This document shows positions 23,767 through 32,612 of a stretch of 64,000 bases of DNA, in pieces. The position numbers were made by a program, and so were the translations under genes. The DNA is from Actinomadura citrea (GTDB taxonomy: Bacteria > Actinomycetota > Actinomycetes > Streptosporangiales > Streptosporangiaceae). Within the stretch, counting starts at the first letter, position 1, and every line of letters begins with the position of its first letter. Location: NCBI RefSeq assembly GCF_013409045.1, contig NZ_JACCBT010000001.1:4774001-4838000 (forward strand), read 5' to 3'. The notes beneath the pieces were generated by a model. The model saw only the letters and a program-made list of their open reading frames with translations, was not told the origin of the DNA and did no database searches.

Positions 23767-23780
23767 TTTACGTTGTAGAT
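23767..23780. promoter_or_regulatory. TTAC-N3-GTA-type element before the P450 gene (copy 2)
   Basis: TTTACGTTGTAGAT lies 30-43 bases before the P450 start and 18 bases after the kamA stop. It shares about 23 of 25 surrounding bases, beginning CCCGGCGCC, with the copy at 47271. Confidence 0.45.
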
Positions 23781-23796
23781 CCGAAACGTGGCGGAA

Positions 23797-23802
23797 TAGA
23801 CT
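23797..23802 (+). promoter_or_regulatory. -10 element TAGACT of the P450 gene
   Basis: TAGACT ends seven bases before GTG 23810. No ribosome-binding site is present, so the mRNA is probably leaderless. Confidence 0.5.
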
Positions 23803-23809
23803 GAGGCGG

Positions 23810-24988
23810 GTGACCCTCGACCTGACCTCCCGTTTCCCGCTCGGCGCGTCGGTGACGGCAGCCGCCCTGGAGGACGACCCGCACCCGCACCTGGCCCGCC
23901 TCCGCGAGCGCGAGCCCGTCTCCTGGCTGCCCGCGCTGGGCGGCTGGCTGGTGACCGCCCGCGGCCCGGCGCTGGAGGTCATGCGCGACGCGGCCGCCTA
24001 CACCGTGGACGACCCGCGCTTCTCCACCGCGCAGGTCGTCGGGCCGAGCATGCTGTCGCTGGACGGCCCCGTCCACACGCGGCACCGCGACGCGTTCGCC
24101 CGGCCGTTCCGACCGGCGCGGACGCGGGAGCGGTTCACCGCGTTCGTCCAGGCCGAGACCGACCGGCTCGTCGGCGCCCTGGCGCCGGCGGGCCACGCCG
24201 AGCTGCGCGGTGAGCTGGCCGGGCCGCTCGCCGTCGCGGTCGTCACCGAGGCCCTCGGGCTGCACGGGGTGGACGCCGCGACCGTCCGCTCCTGGTACGG
24301 CGCGTTCGTGGAGGCCGTGTCCGCCATCACCGCGGGCGGCGCGGCGCCCGCGCGCGCGGACGAGGCGTACCGGCTGCTGCGCGCGGCGGTCGAGGAGGCG
24401 ATCGCCGCGGCCCGCCCCGGGTCGCTGCTGGCCGAGGCCGCCCGCGCCGACCTGGGCACCGCCGAGGTCGTCGCCAACGCCGCGATCCTGATGTTCGGCG
24501 GCATCGACACCACCGAAGGGATGATCGCCAACGCCGCGCTGCACCTGCTCGGGCACCCGGACCAGCTCCGGCTCGTCCTGGACGACCCGGAACTGCTGCC
24601 CGCCGCCATCGAGGAGTCGCTGCGGCTGGAGCCCGCGGCCTCGGTCGTCGACCGGTACGCCGCCCGCGACGCCGAGCTCGGCGGGGCGGCGGTCCGCGCG
24701 GGCGACCTCGTGCGGGTGTCGATCGCCGGCGCCAACCGCGACCCCTCGGTGTTCCCCGCCCCCGACCGCTACGACGTGCGGCGCCGCAACGCCGCCGAGC
24801 ACCTGGCGTTCGCGCACGGGCCCCACTTCTGCTTCGGCGCGCACCTGGCCCGGATGGAGGCCCGCACCGCGCTCACCGCGCTGCTGGACCGCCTGCCCGG
24901 GCTGCGGCTCGATCCCTCCCGGCCCGCCCGGCCGCACGGGCTGGTGTTCCGCAAGCCCGCGCGGCTGGACGTCCTCTGGGACGTCTGA
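23810..24988 (+). CDS. Cytochrome P450
   Basis: A 392-residue soluble P450. Landmarks are the I-helix FGGIDTTEGM near 230, the ExxR motif EESLRLEP, and the haem-binding loop FAHGPHFCFGAH with ligand C341. The I-helix has Gly-Ile-Asp-Thr-Thr in place of the usual Ala-Gly-Glu/Asp-Thr-Thr, which is tolerated. The substrate cannot be inferred. Ferredoxin genes are not adjacent. It is preceded by the recurring TTAC-N3-GTA element and a leaderless-type promoter. GTG 23810 is chosen for that reason. Confidence 0.92.
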   Translation: MTLDLTSRFPLGASVTAAALEDDPHPHLARLREREPVSWLPALGGWLVTARGPALEVMRDAAAYTVDDPRFSTAQVVGPSMLSLDGPVHTRHRDAFARPFRPARTRERFTAFVQAETDRLVGALAPAGHAELRGELAGPLAVAVVTEALGLHGVDAATVRSWYGAFVEAVSAITAGGAAPARADEAYRLLRAAVEEAIAAARPGSLLAEAARADLGTAEVVANAAILMFGGIDTTEGMIANAALHLLGHPDQLRLVLDDPELLPAAIEESLRLEPAASVVDRYAARDAELGGAAVRAGDLVRVSIAGANRDPSVFPAPDRYDVRRRNAAEHLAFAHGPHFCFGAHLARMEARTALTALLDRLPGLRLDPSRPARPHGLVFRKPARLDVLWDV

Positions 24989-25049
24989 GGGCCGGTTCTG
25001 GACCGTTCCGCGCACGCCCCGGTTCGCGCGGCTGTGGGAGCATGCCCTA

Positions 25050-26117
25050 ATGATCGTGGAACGCCGGGTCGAGCTGCGCTTTCGCCAGGAGAGCCTTGAG
25101 GCCGAGACGCACGTCAACCTGTCCGCCGTGCGCCAGGACGGCCGCTGCCTGTGGGTGGCGGGCGACGAGACCGCCACCATCGAGCGGCTCACCGCCGTCA
25201 CCGGCGGGGACGGGCTCGTCACCGGCTACGGCGGGCAGGTCACGGTCGCCCTCGCCGACCTCGTCCCGCTCCCTGCCGGGCCCGACGAGGAGGCCGACAT
25301 CGAGGGCCTCGCCCGCGCCGACGGGTGGCTGTGGGCGATCGGCTCGCACAGCCTCAAGCGCAAGAAGATCAAGCCGGGGAACGGCGACGCCAAGGCGCGC
25401 AAGCGCCTCGCCACCGTCGTGCGGGAGGACAACCGCTTCATCCTGGCCCGCATCCCCCTGGTGACCGGCGACGACGGGCTGCCCCGCGCCGTCGCCGAGG
25501 ACGGCGACCGCACCGCGGCCGTCCTCGGCCTGGACAAGGACTCCATCGCCGACCTGCTGGCCGACGACCCGCACCTCGCGCCGTTCCTGCCCATCCCGAG
25601 CAAGGACAACGGCCTGGACATCGAGGGCGTCGCCGTGCACGGCGACCGCCTCTACATCGGGCTGCGCGGGCCCGTGCTGCGCGGCTGGGCGGTACTGGTG
25701 GAGATCCGCCCCGTCCCGCACCCGAGGGACCCGCGGCGCCTGCGGGCGCTGCCCGTCGGCGACGACGGCGAGCCCTACCGCACCCACTTCCTGGACCTCG
25801 GCGGCCTCGGGATCCGCGACCTGTGCCCGCACGGCGACGATCTGCTGCTGCTCACAGGGCCGAGCATGGACCTGGACGGCCCGGTGCGCCTCGTGCGCTG
25901 GGCGGGCGCCGCCCGCGCCGACGCCGGTGAGATCGTCACGGCCGACGAGCTGGTGGTGCTGGGCGAGCTGCCCCATGGCGACGGCGACGACCACGCCGAG
26001 GGCATCGCCGTGCTGGACGAGCCCGGCACCCGTCTTCTCGTCGTCTACGACAGCCCCGCCCCCGGCCGGCTCACGGCGGACGGCGGCGTCCTCGCCGACG
26101 TCGTCCATCTCGGCTAG
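25050..26117 (+). CDS. DUF3616 family protein (beta-propeller-like)
   Basis: A 355-residue protein without signal peptide or membrane helix. It shows repeating blocks such as GRCLWVAGDETATIERL, EEADIEGLARADGWLWAIGSHS, NGLDIEGVAVHGDRLYIGLRGPVLRGWA and HAEGIAVLDEPGTRLLVVYD. This spacing matches DUF3616 proteins, which have a propeller-like arrangement. A stretch rich in Lys and Arg (SLKRKKIKPG) follows the second block. Function is not established. No partner is suggested by the neighbours. The ATG at 25050 has no ribosome-binding site. Confidence 0.75.
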   Translation: MIVERRVELRFRQESLEAETHVNLSAVRQDGRCLWVAGDETATIERLTAVTGGDGLVTGYGGQVTVALADLVPLPAGPDEEADIEGLARADGWLWAIGSHSLKRKKIKPGNGDAKARKRLATVVREDNRFILARIPLVTGDDGLPRAVAEDGDRTAAVLGLDKDSIADLLADDPHLAPFLPIPSKDNGLDIEGVAVHGDRLYIGLRGPVLRGWAVLVEIRPVPHPRDPRRLRALPVGDDGEPYRTHFLDLGGLGIRDLCPHGDDLLLLTGPSMDLDGPVRLVRWAGAARADAGEIVTADELVVLGELPHGDGDDHAEGIAVLDEPGTRLLVVYDSPAPGRLTADGGVLADVVHLG

Positions 26118-26199
26118 CGGCCCCCGAATAAGTGCTCGCTTTCAATCTCTGCTTGGATGGGCCCGGTACGCGGCGGGTGTCGAGAGGGCGGGACAGAGC

Positions 26200-27423
26200 A
26201 TGATCGAGTGGTCCGAGGAAGACCTGATGATCCGGGACGCGGTGCGCGGCTGGATCGACGCGGAGGTCCGCCCGAACCTGGACGCGCTGGAGTCGGGCGA
26301 GCTGCCGCCCTACGACCTGCTCCGCAGCCTCTACAAGACGTTCGGGATGGACGAGATGGCCCGCTCGTCCTTCCACGCCCGGCTGGCCAGGGAACGCGGG
26401 GGCCCGGGTGACGCCGCCGGTGCCGAGGAGTCCGGCGACGACCGGCCCGGCGGCGGCAACGCGGCGATGTCGATGCTGCCGGTCATCGAGCTGTGCAGGG
26501 TCGCGCCCGGCCTGGTCTCGGCGATGGGCGTCGGGCTCGGCCTCGCCGCCGGGACGATCATGAAGCGCGGCACGCCCGAGCAGAAGGAGCGCTGGGCGCT
26601 CCCGCTGCTCACCATGGAGAAGGTCGGCGCCTGGGCGATCACCGAGCCGAACTCCGGGTCCGACGCGTTCGGCGGGATGCAGGCCACCGCGCGCAAGGAC
26701 GGCGACGAGTACGTCATCAACGGCGGCAAGACCTTCATCACCAACGGCCCCTACGCCGACACGATCGTCTTCTACTGCAAACTCGACAACGGGGCCGCCC
26801 CGCGGGACCGGGAGATCCTCACCTTCGTCCTCGACCGGGGCATGCCCGGCCTGGAGCAGAGCAAGCCCCTGCGCAAGATGGGGCTGCACTCCTCCCCCAC
26901 CGGCGAGCTGTTCCTCGACGACGTGCGCGCGGGCGCCGACCGGCTCCTGGCCTCCGGCTCGCAGGGCGGCAAGGAGTCGGCCCGCCAGAACTTCGTCACC
27001 GAGCGCGCCGGCGTCGCCGCGATGGCGCTCGGCGTCATCGAGGAGTGCCTGAAGCTGTCGGTCGAGTACGCCAAGACCCGGGAGCTGTGGGGGCAGCGCA
27101 TCGGCGACTTCCAGCTCATCCAGCTCAAGCTGGCGAAGATGGAGGTCGCGCGCCTCAACGTGCAGAACCTGGTGTTCCGGCACATCGAGATGCAGCGCGC
27201 CGGGCGCACCCCGACCCTGGCCGAGGCGTCGGCGATGAAGCTGTACGCCGCGCAGGCCGCCAGCGAGGTCGCGCAGGAGGCCGTGCAGCTGTTCGGCGGC
27301 AACGGCTACATGAGCGAGTACCGCGTGGAGCAGCTCGCCCGCGACGCCAAGTCCTTCCAGATCTACGCCGGCACCGACGAGATCCAGGTCACCCACATCG
27401 CCCGCGACCTGCTGTCGCGCTGA
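26200..27423 (+). CDS. Acyl-CoA dehydrogenase
   Basis: A 407-residue FAD enzyme of the acyl-CoA dehydrogenase family, which introduces an alpha-beta double bond into acyl-CoA. Signature blocks are GAWAITEPNSGSDAFG, YVINGGKTFITNG, and near the C-terminus QLFGGNGYMSEYRVEQLARDAK. The usual C-terminal catalytic Glu position reads YAGTDEIQ, with Ala where medium-chain enzymes have Glu. E268 in the VTERAG helix matches the alternative base position used by long-chain and isovaleryl-type enzymes. A 30-residue Gly-rich insertion lies near 65-95. Chain-length specificity is unknown. Confidence 0.9.
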   Translation: MIEWSEEDLMIRDAVRGWIDAEVRPNLDALESGELPPYDLLRSLYKTFGMDEMARSSFHARLARERGGPGDAAGAEESGDDRPGGGNAAMSMLPVIELCRVAPGLVSAMGVGLGLAAGTIMKRGTPEQKERWALPLLTMEKVGAWAITEPNSGSDAFGGMQATARKDGDEYVINGGKTFITNGPYADTIVFYCKLDNGAAPRDREILTFVLDRGMPGLEQSKPLRKMGLHSSPTGELFLDDVRAGADRLLASGSQGGKESARQNFVTERAGVAAMALGVIEECLKLSVEYAKTRELWGQRIGDFQLIQLKLAKMEVARLNVQNLVFRHIEMQRAGRTPTLAEASAMKLYAAQAASEVAQEAVQLFGGNGYMSEYRVEQLARDAKSFQIYAGTDEIQVTHIARDLLSR

Positions 27424-27492
27424 GCGCCCCGCGGCGTCCGTTCGGCGCCGTTCCTCCGCGAACTTCCGGGGATGGGACGGCGTCGAAAGGTG

Positions 27493-27538
27493 GAGGGCGG
27501 GTGAGGGCGATCGCCCGCCCTCGGCCCGACGGGCCTTT
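27493..27538 (+). terminator. Acyl-CoA dehydrogenase terminator (two hairpins, T-run)
   Basis: A 9-bp stem (GAGGGCGGG with CCCGCCCTC, 27493-27522) is followed by GGCCC-GAC-GGGCC and TTTCT (27523-27540). The second is a compact intrinsic terminator shape. Confidence 0.55.
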
Positions 27539-27539
27539 C

Positions 27540-27568
27540 TGGACAGCCGACGACGGGGACTGGATACT
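27540..27568 (+). promoter_or_regulatory. Promoter TGGACA-N17-GATACT of the FHA gene
   Basis: TGGACA (27540-27545) and GATACT (27563-27568) are 17 bases apart. Seven bases then lead to ATG 27576, so the mRNA should be leaderless. Confidence 0.6.
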
Positions 27569-27575
27569 CACAGCT

Positions 27576-28115
27576 ATGGACGGTCAGCCCTCATTCCCGG
27601 TGAGAGCGTCCGACACGGAACGGGACCGGGTGCTGCGCGTCCTCAGCGACCGCGTGGCCGAGGGCCGGATGTCGAACGAGACGTTCGAGCGCCGTGTCGA
27701 CCAGGTGCTGCAGGCGCGCAGCAAGGCCGAGCTGGCCGACATCGTGCACGACCTGCCGACCGGCAACCGCGTCGTGAACCGGCTGACCGGCCTCATCTCC
27801 TCGGTCTCGCAGGCGACCGCGCGGATCGAGGCGGCGTGGCGGGCGCCGCGGCTGCCCCGGTTCATGCTCCCGCCGCGCGAGCTCGGCCGCATCGTCGTCG
27901 GCCGCGCCCCCGCCTGCCAGTTCATCCTCACCGACCTCACCGTCTCCCGGTTCCACGCCGAGATCTACCGCGCGGACGAGGGCTGGATGATCTCCGATCT
28001 CGGGTCGATGAACGGCACTCGCGTGAACGGGTACCGGCTGACCGGCCCGGCCCGCGTCCGGCCCGGCGACGAGGTCGGCTTCGGCAACTCCGCCTTCATC
28101 GTCACCGCGCCCTAA
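27576..28115 (+). CDS. DUF1707-FHA domain protein
   Basis: A 179-residue protein in two parts. Residues about 8-70 are DUF1707: VRASDTERDRVLRVLSDRVAEGRMSNETFERR, a short helical domain common in actinobacteria. Residues about 105-175 are an FHA phosphothreonine-binding domain with GRIVVGR, SRFHAEIY, ISDLGSMNGTRVNG and a final beta strand. It probably reads a Ser/Thr kinase signal, but no kinase is nearby. An upstream open extension exists; the leaderless promoter supports ATG 27576. Confidence 0.88.
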   Translation: MDGQPSFPVRASDTERDRVLRVLSDRVAEGRMSNETFERRVDQVLQARSKAELADIVHDLPTGNRVVNRLTGLISSVSQATARIEAAWRAPRLPRFMLPPRELGRIVVGRAPACQFILTDLTVSRFHAEIYRADEGWMISDLGSMNGTRVNGYRLTGPARVRPGDEVGFGNSAFIVTAP

Positions 28116-28133
28116 CCCGTCCCGTCCCGGGTC

Positions 28134-28162
28134 TTGACGCCATCGGCGGGAGTCTTTACTTT
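28134..28162 (+). promoter_or_regulatory. Promoter TTGACG-N17-TACTTT of the ROK operon
   Basis: TTGACG (28134-28139) and TACTTT (28157-28162) are 17 bases apart, placing transcription start about 28169 at the edge of the operator. Confidence 0.65.
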
Positions 28163-28170
28163 CACCTCCA

Positions 28171-28191
28171 AGTTAGGAAACCTTCTTAACT
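28171..28191. promoter_or_regulatory. ROK-type operator AGTTAGGAAA-C-CTTCTTAACT
   Basis: Eight of ten positions are symmetric. Sites of the form GTTAGGAAA with an inverted TTTCCTAAC are typical of sugar-responsive ROK repressors in actinomycetes. It overlaps the predicted transcription start, which fits autorepression relieved by the imported sugar. Confidence 0.65.
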
Positions 28192-28204
28192 CGGAGGAGC
28201 CGCC

Positions 28205-29422
28205 GTGTCCATGCCCGTCCCCGGAACGCCCAGCCTGCTGCGGGCGATCAACGACCGCGCCGCGCTGGAGGCGCTGCTGGCCCGGGGGCCGCTGACCCGG
28301 CCGCAGATCTCCGACCTCACCGGCCTCTCCAAGCCGACCGCCTCCCAGCTGCTCGCGCGGCTGGAGCAGGCCGGGCTCGTCGTCCGCGACGGCGTCCGCG
28401 AGGGCCTGCCCGGACGCACCGCCGAGCTGTACCGGATCAACGGCGCCGCCGCCCACGTCGCGGGCGCCGACGTCACCCCCGCGCGGATCCGCGCCAGCGT
28501 CGCCGACCTCGCCGGGACGGTCGTCGGCGAGCACACCCTGCCCACGCCCGGCCGCACCGGCGTGGACGTCGTGGCCCGGATGGCCGCCGCGCTCGACGGC
28601 GCCGCCGCGGCGGCCGGCCTCACCCGGGACCGCCTCGACCGGGCCGTCGTCGGCATCCAGGGCGCCGTCGACCCCGCCACCGGCCGCCTCGGCTACGCCT
28701 CGCACATCCCCGGCTGGCACATCCCCGACCTGGTGGACACCCTGAGCGGCGGGCTCGGCGTGCGCGTCGCGATCGAGAACGACGTCAACCTCGCCGCGCT
28801 CGCCGAGCGGGCCCGCGGGCGGGCCGAGGGCGCGGCGGACTTCGTCCTGCTGTGGGTCGCCGACGGCGTCGGCATGGCCGTCGTGCTGAACGGGGCGCTG
28901 CACCGGGGCGCGACCGGCGGCGCCGGGGAGATCGGCTACATGCCCGCGGTGGGCGCCCCGCTCATGCGGGACGTGCGCCGCACCCACACCGGCGGCGTGC
29001 ACAGCCTCACCGGCGGCGCGGCCGTACTGAGGCTGATGCGCGAGCACGGCTTCCGCGGACGGGACGCCGCCACCGCGCTCAGCCGCGCCGCGGCCGACGT
29101 GGAGACCGCGGGCAGGCGCACGGCCACGGACGCGGGCGCTCGCGCGGAACGCGCCCTCACCGAGCTCGCCACCAGGCTCGGCGCCACGCTCGCCACGGTC
29201 GTGGCCGTCATCGACCCCGCGCTCGTCGTCCTCACCGGCGACGTCCTGCGCGCCGGCGGCGAACCGCTCCGCGCGCGCGTCGAACAGCACCTGCACAGCC
29301 TGACGATCCCGCGCCCCGAGGTGCGGCTGAGCACCGTCCAGGGCAACCCCGTCCTGGCCGGGGCCCTACAGCAGGCGCTCCAGGAGACCCGCGACGAGGT
29401 CTTCACCACCACCGTCCCCTGA
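28205..29422 (+). CDS. ROK-family transcriptional repressor
   Basis: A 405-residue regulator. The N-terminal winged helix-turn-helix covers about 10-70 (RGPLTRPQISDLTGLSKPTASQLLARLEQAG). The ROK sugar-kinase-like domain follows, with VVGIQGAVDP, IENDVNLAALAERARG and GATGGAGEIGYMP. It likely senses the sugar brought in by the transporter encoded next. The metal-binding Cys cluster of many ROK proteins is not obvious. GTG 28205 has GGAGGAG five bases upstream. Its operator and promoter lie immediately before it. Confidence 0.9.
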   Translation: MSMPVPGTPSLLRAINDRAALEALLARGPLTRPQISDLTGLSKPTASQLLARLEQAGLVVRDGVREGLPGRTAELYRINGAAAHVAGADVTPARIRASVADLAGTVVGEHTLPTPGRTGVDVVARMAAALDGAAAAAGLTRDRLDRAVVGIQGAVDPATGRLGYASHIPGWHIPDLVDTLSGGLGVRVAIENDVNLAALAERARGRAEGAADFVLLWVADGVGMAVVLNGALHRGATGGAGEIGYMPAVGAPLMRDVRRTHTGGVHSLTGGAAVLRLMREHGFRGRDAATALSRAAADVETAGRRTATDAGARAERALTELATRLGATLATVVAVIDPALVVLTGDVLRAGGEPLRARVEQHLHSLTIPRPEVRLSTVQGNPVLAGALQQALQETRDEVFTTTVP

Positions 29423-29479
29423 CCCTCCCCGCATGCCGTCCTCCACCACGCCGTTCCCCACCCCCGAAGGAGAACCGGA

Positions 29480-30805
29480 GTGCCCACCACCACAACGCGC
29501 CGGCTTGCGGCGGTCATGGCCGCCGCCGGGCTCGCTCTCGCGGCCGCGTGCACGGCCGGCGGCGACCAGTCCGGCAAGGGCCCGGCGTCCGGCGAGAAGC
29601 AGACCATCGAGGTCTGGCACGGCTGGAGCGCCCCGCACGAGGTGAAGGCCTTCCAGGACGCCGTCGCCGGCTTCAACAAGGCCCACCCCACCATCACCGT
29701 CAAGCTCGTCAACGGCCAGACCGACGACCGCATCACCAACGCCATCCGCGGCGGGAACCCGCCGGACGTGGTGTCGTCCTTCACCACCGACAGCGTCGGG
29801 CAGTGGTGCCAGAGCGGCGCGTGGCAGAACCTCTCGCCCTACATCGCCAAGTCCGGGCTGGACCTGAACCAGTTCCCGCGGGCGGTGCGGAGCTACACCG
29901 AGTACAAGGGCACCCGCTGCGCGATGCCGCTGCTGGCCGACGCCTACGGCCTCTACTACAACAAGAAGCTGATGAAGGGCGAGCAGCCGCCGAAGACGAT
30001 GGGCGAGCTGACCGCGCTCGCCAAGAAGCTCACCGTCCGGTCCCCCGACGGGACCATCAAGGTCGCCGGCTTCATGCCGTCCGTCCAGTACTACGAGCAC
30101 CAGGTCCAGCACCTGGCCCCGCAGTTCGGCGTCACGTGGCTGACCGGCGACGGCAAGGCCAACTTCGCCGGCGACCCCGCCTTCCAGGCCTACCTGAAGT
30201 GGAACAAGAGCCTCATCGACTGGTACGGCTACGACAACGTCAAGAAGTTCCTGCGCTCGATGGGCCAGGAGTTCGAGTCGTCCAACCCCTTCGAGAAGGG
30301 GAGGACGGCGATGGCCGTGGACGGCGAGTGGCGCACCAAGTTCATCCAGGAGGAGGCGCCCGGGCTCGACTACGGCACGGCGCCCGTCCCCGTCTCCGAC
30401 GATCGCGCGAGCGCCTACGGCGGCGGGTTCATCACCGGTACCGTCGTCGGGATCCCGCGCGGCGCCGAGCATGCCCCGGCGGCCTGGGAGTTCGTCCGGT
30501 ACCTCACCACGGACACCGGGGCGCTGGTCACCTTCGCCAACGCGCTCGCCAACGTTCCCTCCACGATCCCGGCGCTGTCGTCGCCGAAGCTGACGCTGCC
30601 GCCGCAGTTCCGGACGTTCCTGGACGTCTTCAAGAACCCCAACAGCTCCACCACGCCGCCGACGCCGAACGGCAACGACTACGTCGTCCGGTTCGAGAAG
30701 TTCACCCAGGAGGAGTGGGAGCCCGGCAGGGTGAGCGACCTCGGCCGGGCGCTGAGGAAGCTCGACGGCGAGGTCGACGACTCCCTCAAGCTCGCCGGAG
30801 GCTGA
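29480..30805 (+). CDS. Sugar ABC transporter substrate-binding lipoprotein
   Basis: A 441-residue family 1 extracellular solute-binding protein. A signal peptide with lipobox LAAAC (Cys24) anchors it to the membrane. The mature part begins TIEVWHGWSAPHE and has DVVSSFTTDSVGQWCQSG and DAYGLYYNKKLM, typical of carbohydrate-binding members. It captures the sugar for the two permeases encoded next. The GTG at 29480 has GAAGGAGAA six bases before it. The GH4 glycosidase and kinase downstream suggest a disaccharide or amino-sugar ligand. Confidence 0.9.
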   Translation: MPTTTTRRLAAVMAAAGLALAAACTAGGDQSGKGPASGEKQTIEVWHGWSAPHEVKAFQDAVAGFNKAHPTITVKLVNGQTDDRITNAIRGGNPPDVVSSFTTDSVGQWCQSGAWQNLSPYIAKSGLDLNQFPRAVRSYTEYKGTRCAMPLLADAYGLYYNKKLMKGEQPPKTMGELTALAKKLTVRSPDGTIKVAGFMPSVQYYEHQVQHLAPQFGVTWLTGDGKANFAGDPAFQAYLKWNKSLIDWYGYDNVKKFLRSMGQEFESSNPFEKGRTAMAVDGEWRTKFIQEEAPGLDYGTAPVPVSDDRASAYGGGFITGTVVGIPRGAEHAPAAWEFVRYLTTDTGALVTFANALANVPSTIPALSSPKLTLPPQFRTFLDVFKNPNSSTTPPTPNGNDYVVRFEKFTQEEWEPGRVSDLGRALRKLDGEVDDSLKLAGG

Positions 30806-30807
30806 CC

Positions 30808-31785
30808 GTGGCATCCGGCTCACTGCGCCTCCCGCTCCCCGGGGCGCGGGGCAAGACGTCGGCGGCGCGGGCACGCCGCCGACGGCGGCTCCGGGTCCTG
30901 GCGTTCCTGTCCCCCTGGCTCGCCGGGTTCGGCCTGTTCTTCGTCTACCCCCTCGCCGCCACCGTCTACTTCTCCTTCACCCGCTACAACCTGTTCACGC
31001 TGGAGTACGTCGGCCTCGACAACTACACCTACCTGCTGCACGACCGCGACGCCTGGACGGCGATGCGCAACACGCTGTGGCTGGTCGCCGTGCTCGTCCC
31101 GCTGCGGGTGCTGTTCGGCCTCGGCGTCGCCCAGCTGCTCACCAGGATCAAGCGGGGCGCGGGCGTGCTGCGCTCGATCCTCTACCTGCCGTACCTGGTC
31201 CCGCCCGTCTCGGCCACGGTCGCGTTCGTGTTCCTGCTGAACCCCGGCACCGGCCCCTTCCCGGCCCTCTCCGCGCGGCTCGGGATCCCGCTGCCCGACT
31301 TCTTCAACGACGCCGCCTGGGCCAAGCCCGGCCTGACGCTGCTCGGTCTGTGGGCGGTCGGCGACGTCATGATCATCATGCTGGCGGCGCTGCTGAACGT
31401 GCCCGCGTCGCTGTACGAGGCGGCCGCGATCGACGGCGCCGGCGCCTGGGCCCGGTTCCGGCACATCACGCTGCCGACCGTGTCCCCCGTCCTGGCGTTC
31501 TCCGCCGTCACCGGCGTCATCGAGACGCTGCAGTACTTCACGCAGCCGATGGTGGCGGGCAAGGTCGCCTCCGGGCGCGCCGACCTGCCCGGCGTCCAGT
31601 ACTCCCCCGGCTACCCCGACGGCTCGACGCTGACGTTCCCGCAATGGCTCTACGACCAGGGGTTCCGCCAGTTCAACATGGGCTACGCGTGCGTGCTGGC
31701 GCTCGTCATGTTCGCCACCGCGATGGCGTTCACCGTGTTCCTGCTCCGCCGGTTCCGCGCGTTCGCCGGAGAGGAGGCGCAATGA
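30808..31785 (+). CDS. Sugar ABC transporter permease (MalF type)
   Basis: A 325-residue inner-membrane permease with six helices, starting LAFLSPWLAGFGLFFVYPLAATVYF. The EAA loop that docks the ATPase is EAAAIDGAGAWARFRHITLPTVSP near 205-228. It is separated from the binding-protein gene by two bases and overlaps the next permease by ATGA. No ATPase gene is in this operon, so a shared MsiK-type ATPase is expected. Confidence 0.9.
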   Translation: MASGSLRLPLPGARGKTSAARARRRRRLRVLAFLSPWLAGFGLFFVYPLAATVYFSFTRYNLFTLEYVGLDNYTYLLHDRDAWTAMRNTLWLVAVLVPLRVLFGLGVAQLLTRIKRGAGVLRSILYLPYLVPPVSATVAFVFLLNPGTGPFPALSARLGIPLPDFFNDAAWAKPGLTLLGLWAVGDVMIIMLAALLNVPASLYEAAAIDGAGAWARFRHITLPTVSPVLAFSAVTGVIETLQYFTQPMVAGKVASGRADLPGVQYSPGYPDGSTLTFPQWLYDQGFRQFNMGYACVLALVMFATAMAFTVFLLRRFRAFAGEEAQ

Positions 31786-32612
31786 TCCCGGGAGGGCGCG
31801 CCCGCCGGGCGCTGCTGTGGCTCGCCGTGCACGCCACCGCCGTCGCGATCGGCGTGATGTTCCTGGCGCCCCTGGCGTTCATGCTGCTGACCGCCGTGAT
31901 GACCGACCGGCAGGCACTGAGCGGCGACCTGTGGCCGCGCGGCCCGCACCTCGCCAACTTCGCCGAGGTGTTCAGCGGCGACATGATCCGCTGGACCGTC
32001 AACAGCACCGTGTACGCGGGCCTGTCCACGCTGTTCATGCTGGTCTCCAGCGTCCCGGTGGCGTACGCGCTGGCCCGGTTCCGGTTCCGCGGCCGCAACC
32101 TGGCGCTCGTCGTGGTGATCTCGGCGATGATGCTGCCGCCGCAGGTCACCATGGTGCCGCTGTACATCGTGTGGGCCCGGTTCGGGCTGACCGGCACGCT
32201 GTGGCCCCTGATCATCCCGCAGCTGTTCGGGGACGCGTTCTCGATCTTCCTGCTGCGCCAGTTCCTGGTGACGATCCCCCGCGAGTACGCCGACGCCGCC
32301 CGCGTGGACGGCTGCGGCGAGCTGCGCACGATGCTGCGGGTCGTCCTGCCGATGGCGAAGCCCGCCCTGGCCGCGGTGGCGCTGTTCCAGTTCTTCTACT
32401 GCTGGAACGACTACTTCAGGCCGCTGGTGTACGCCGACCCCGACCACTGGACGCTCGCCATCGGCGTCGCCACGTTCCGCGCCGCCCACCACGTCGAGTG
32501 GAACCTCACCATGGCCGCGACGCTGCTGACGATCCTGCCGGTGCTGGTGGTGTTCTTCCTCGCCCAGCGCGTGTTCATCCAGGGCGTGACCTTGACGGGA
32601 GTGAAGGGTTGA
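31782..32612 (+). CDS. Sugar ABC transporter permease (MalG type)
   Basis: A 276-residue permease with six membrane helices. The EAA loop reads DAARVDGCGELRTMLRVVLPMAKPAL. NDYFRPLVY near the C-terminus is typical of MalG-like subunits. It is coupled by ATGA to the MalF-type gene and by TTGA to the glycosidase gene downstream. Confidence 0.9.
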   Translation: MIPGGRARRALLWLAVHATAVAIGVMFLAPLAFMLLTAVMTDRQALSGDLWPRGPHLANFAEVFSGDMIRWTVNSTVYAGLSTLFMLVSSVPVAYALARFRFRGRNLALVVVISAMMLPPQVTMVPLYIVWARFGLTGTLWPLIIPQLFGDAFSIFLLRQFLVTIPREYADAARVDGCGELRTMLRVVLPMAKPALAAVALFQFFYCWNDYFRPLVYADPDHWTLAIGVATFRAAHHVEWNLTMAATLLTILPVLVVFFLAQRVFIQGVTLTGVKG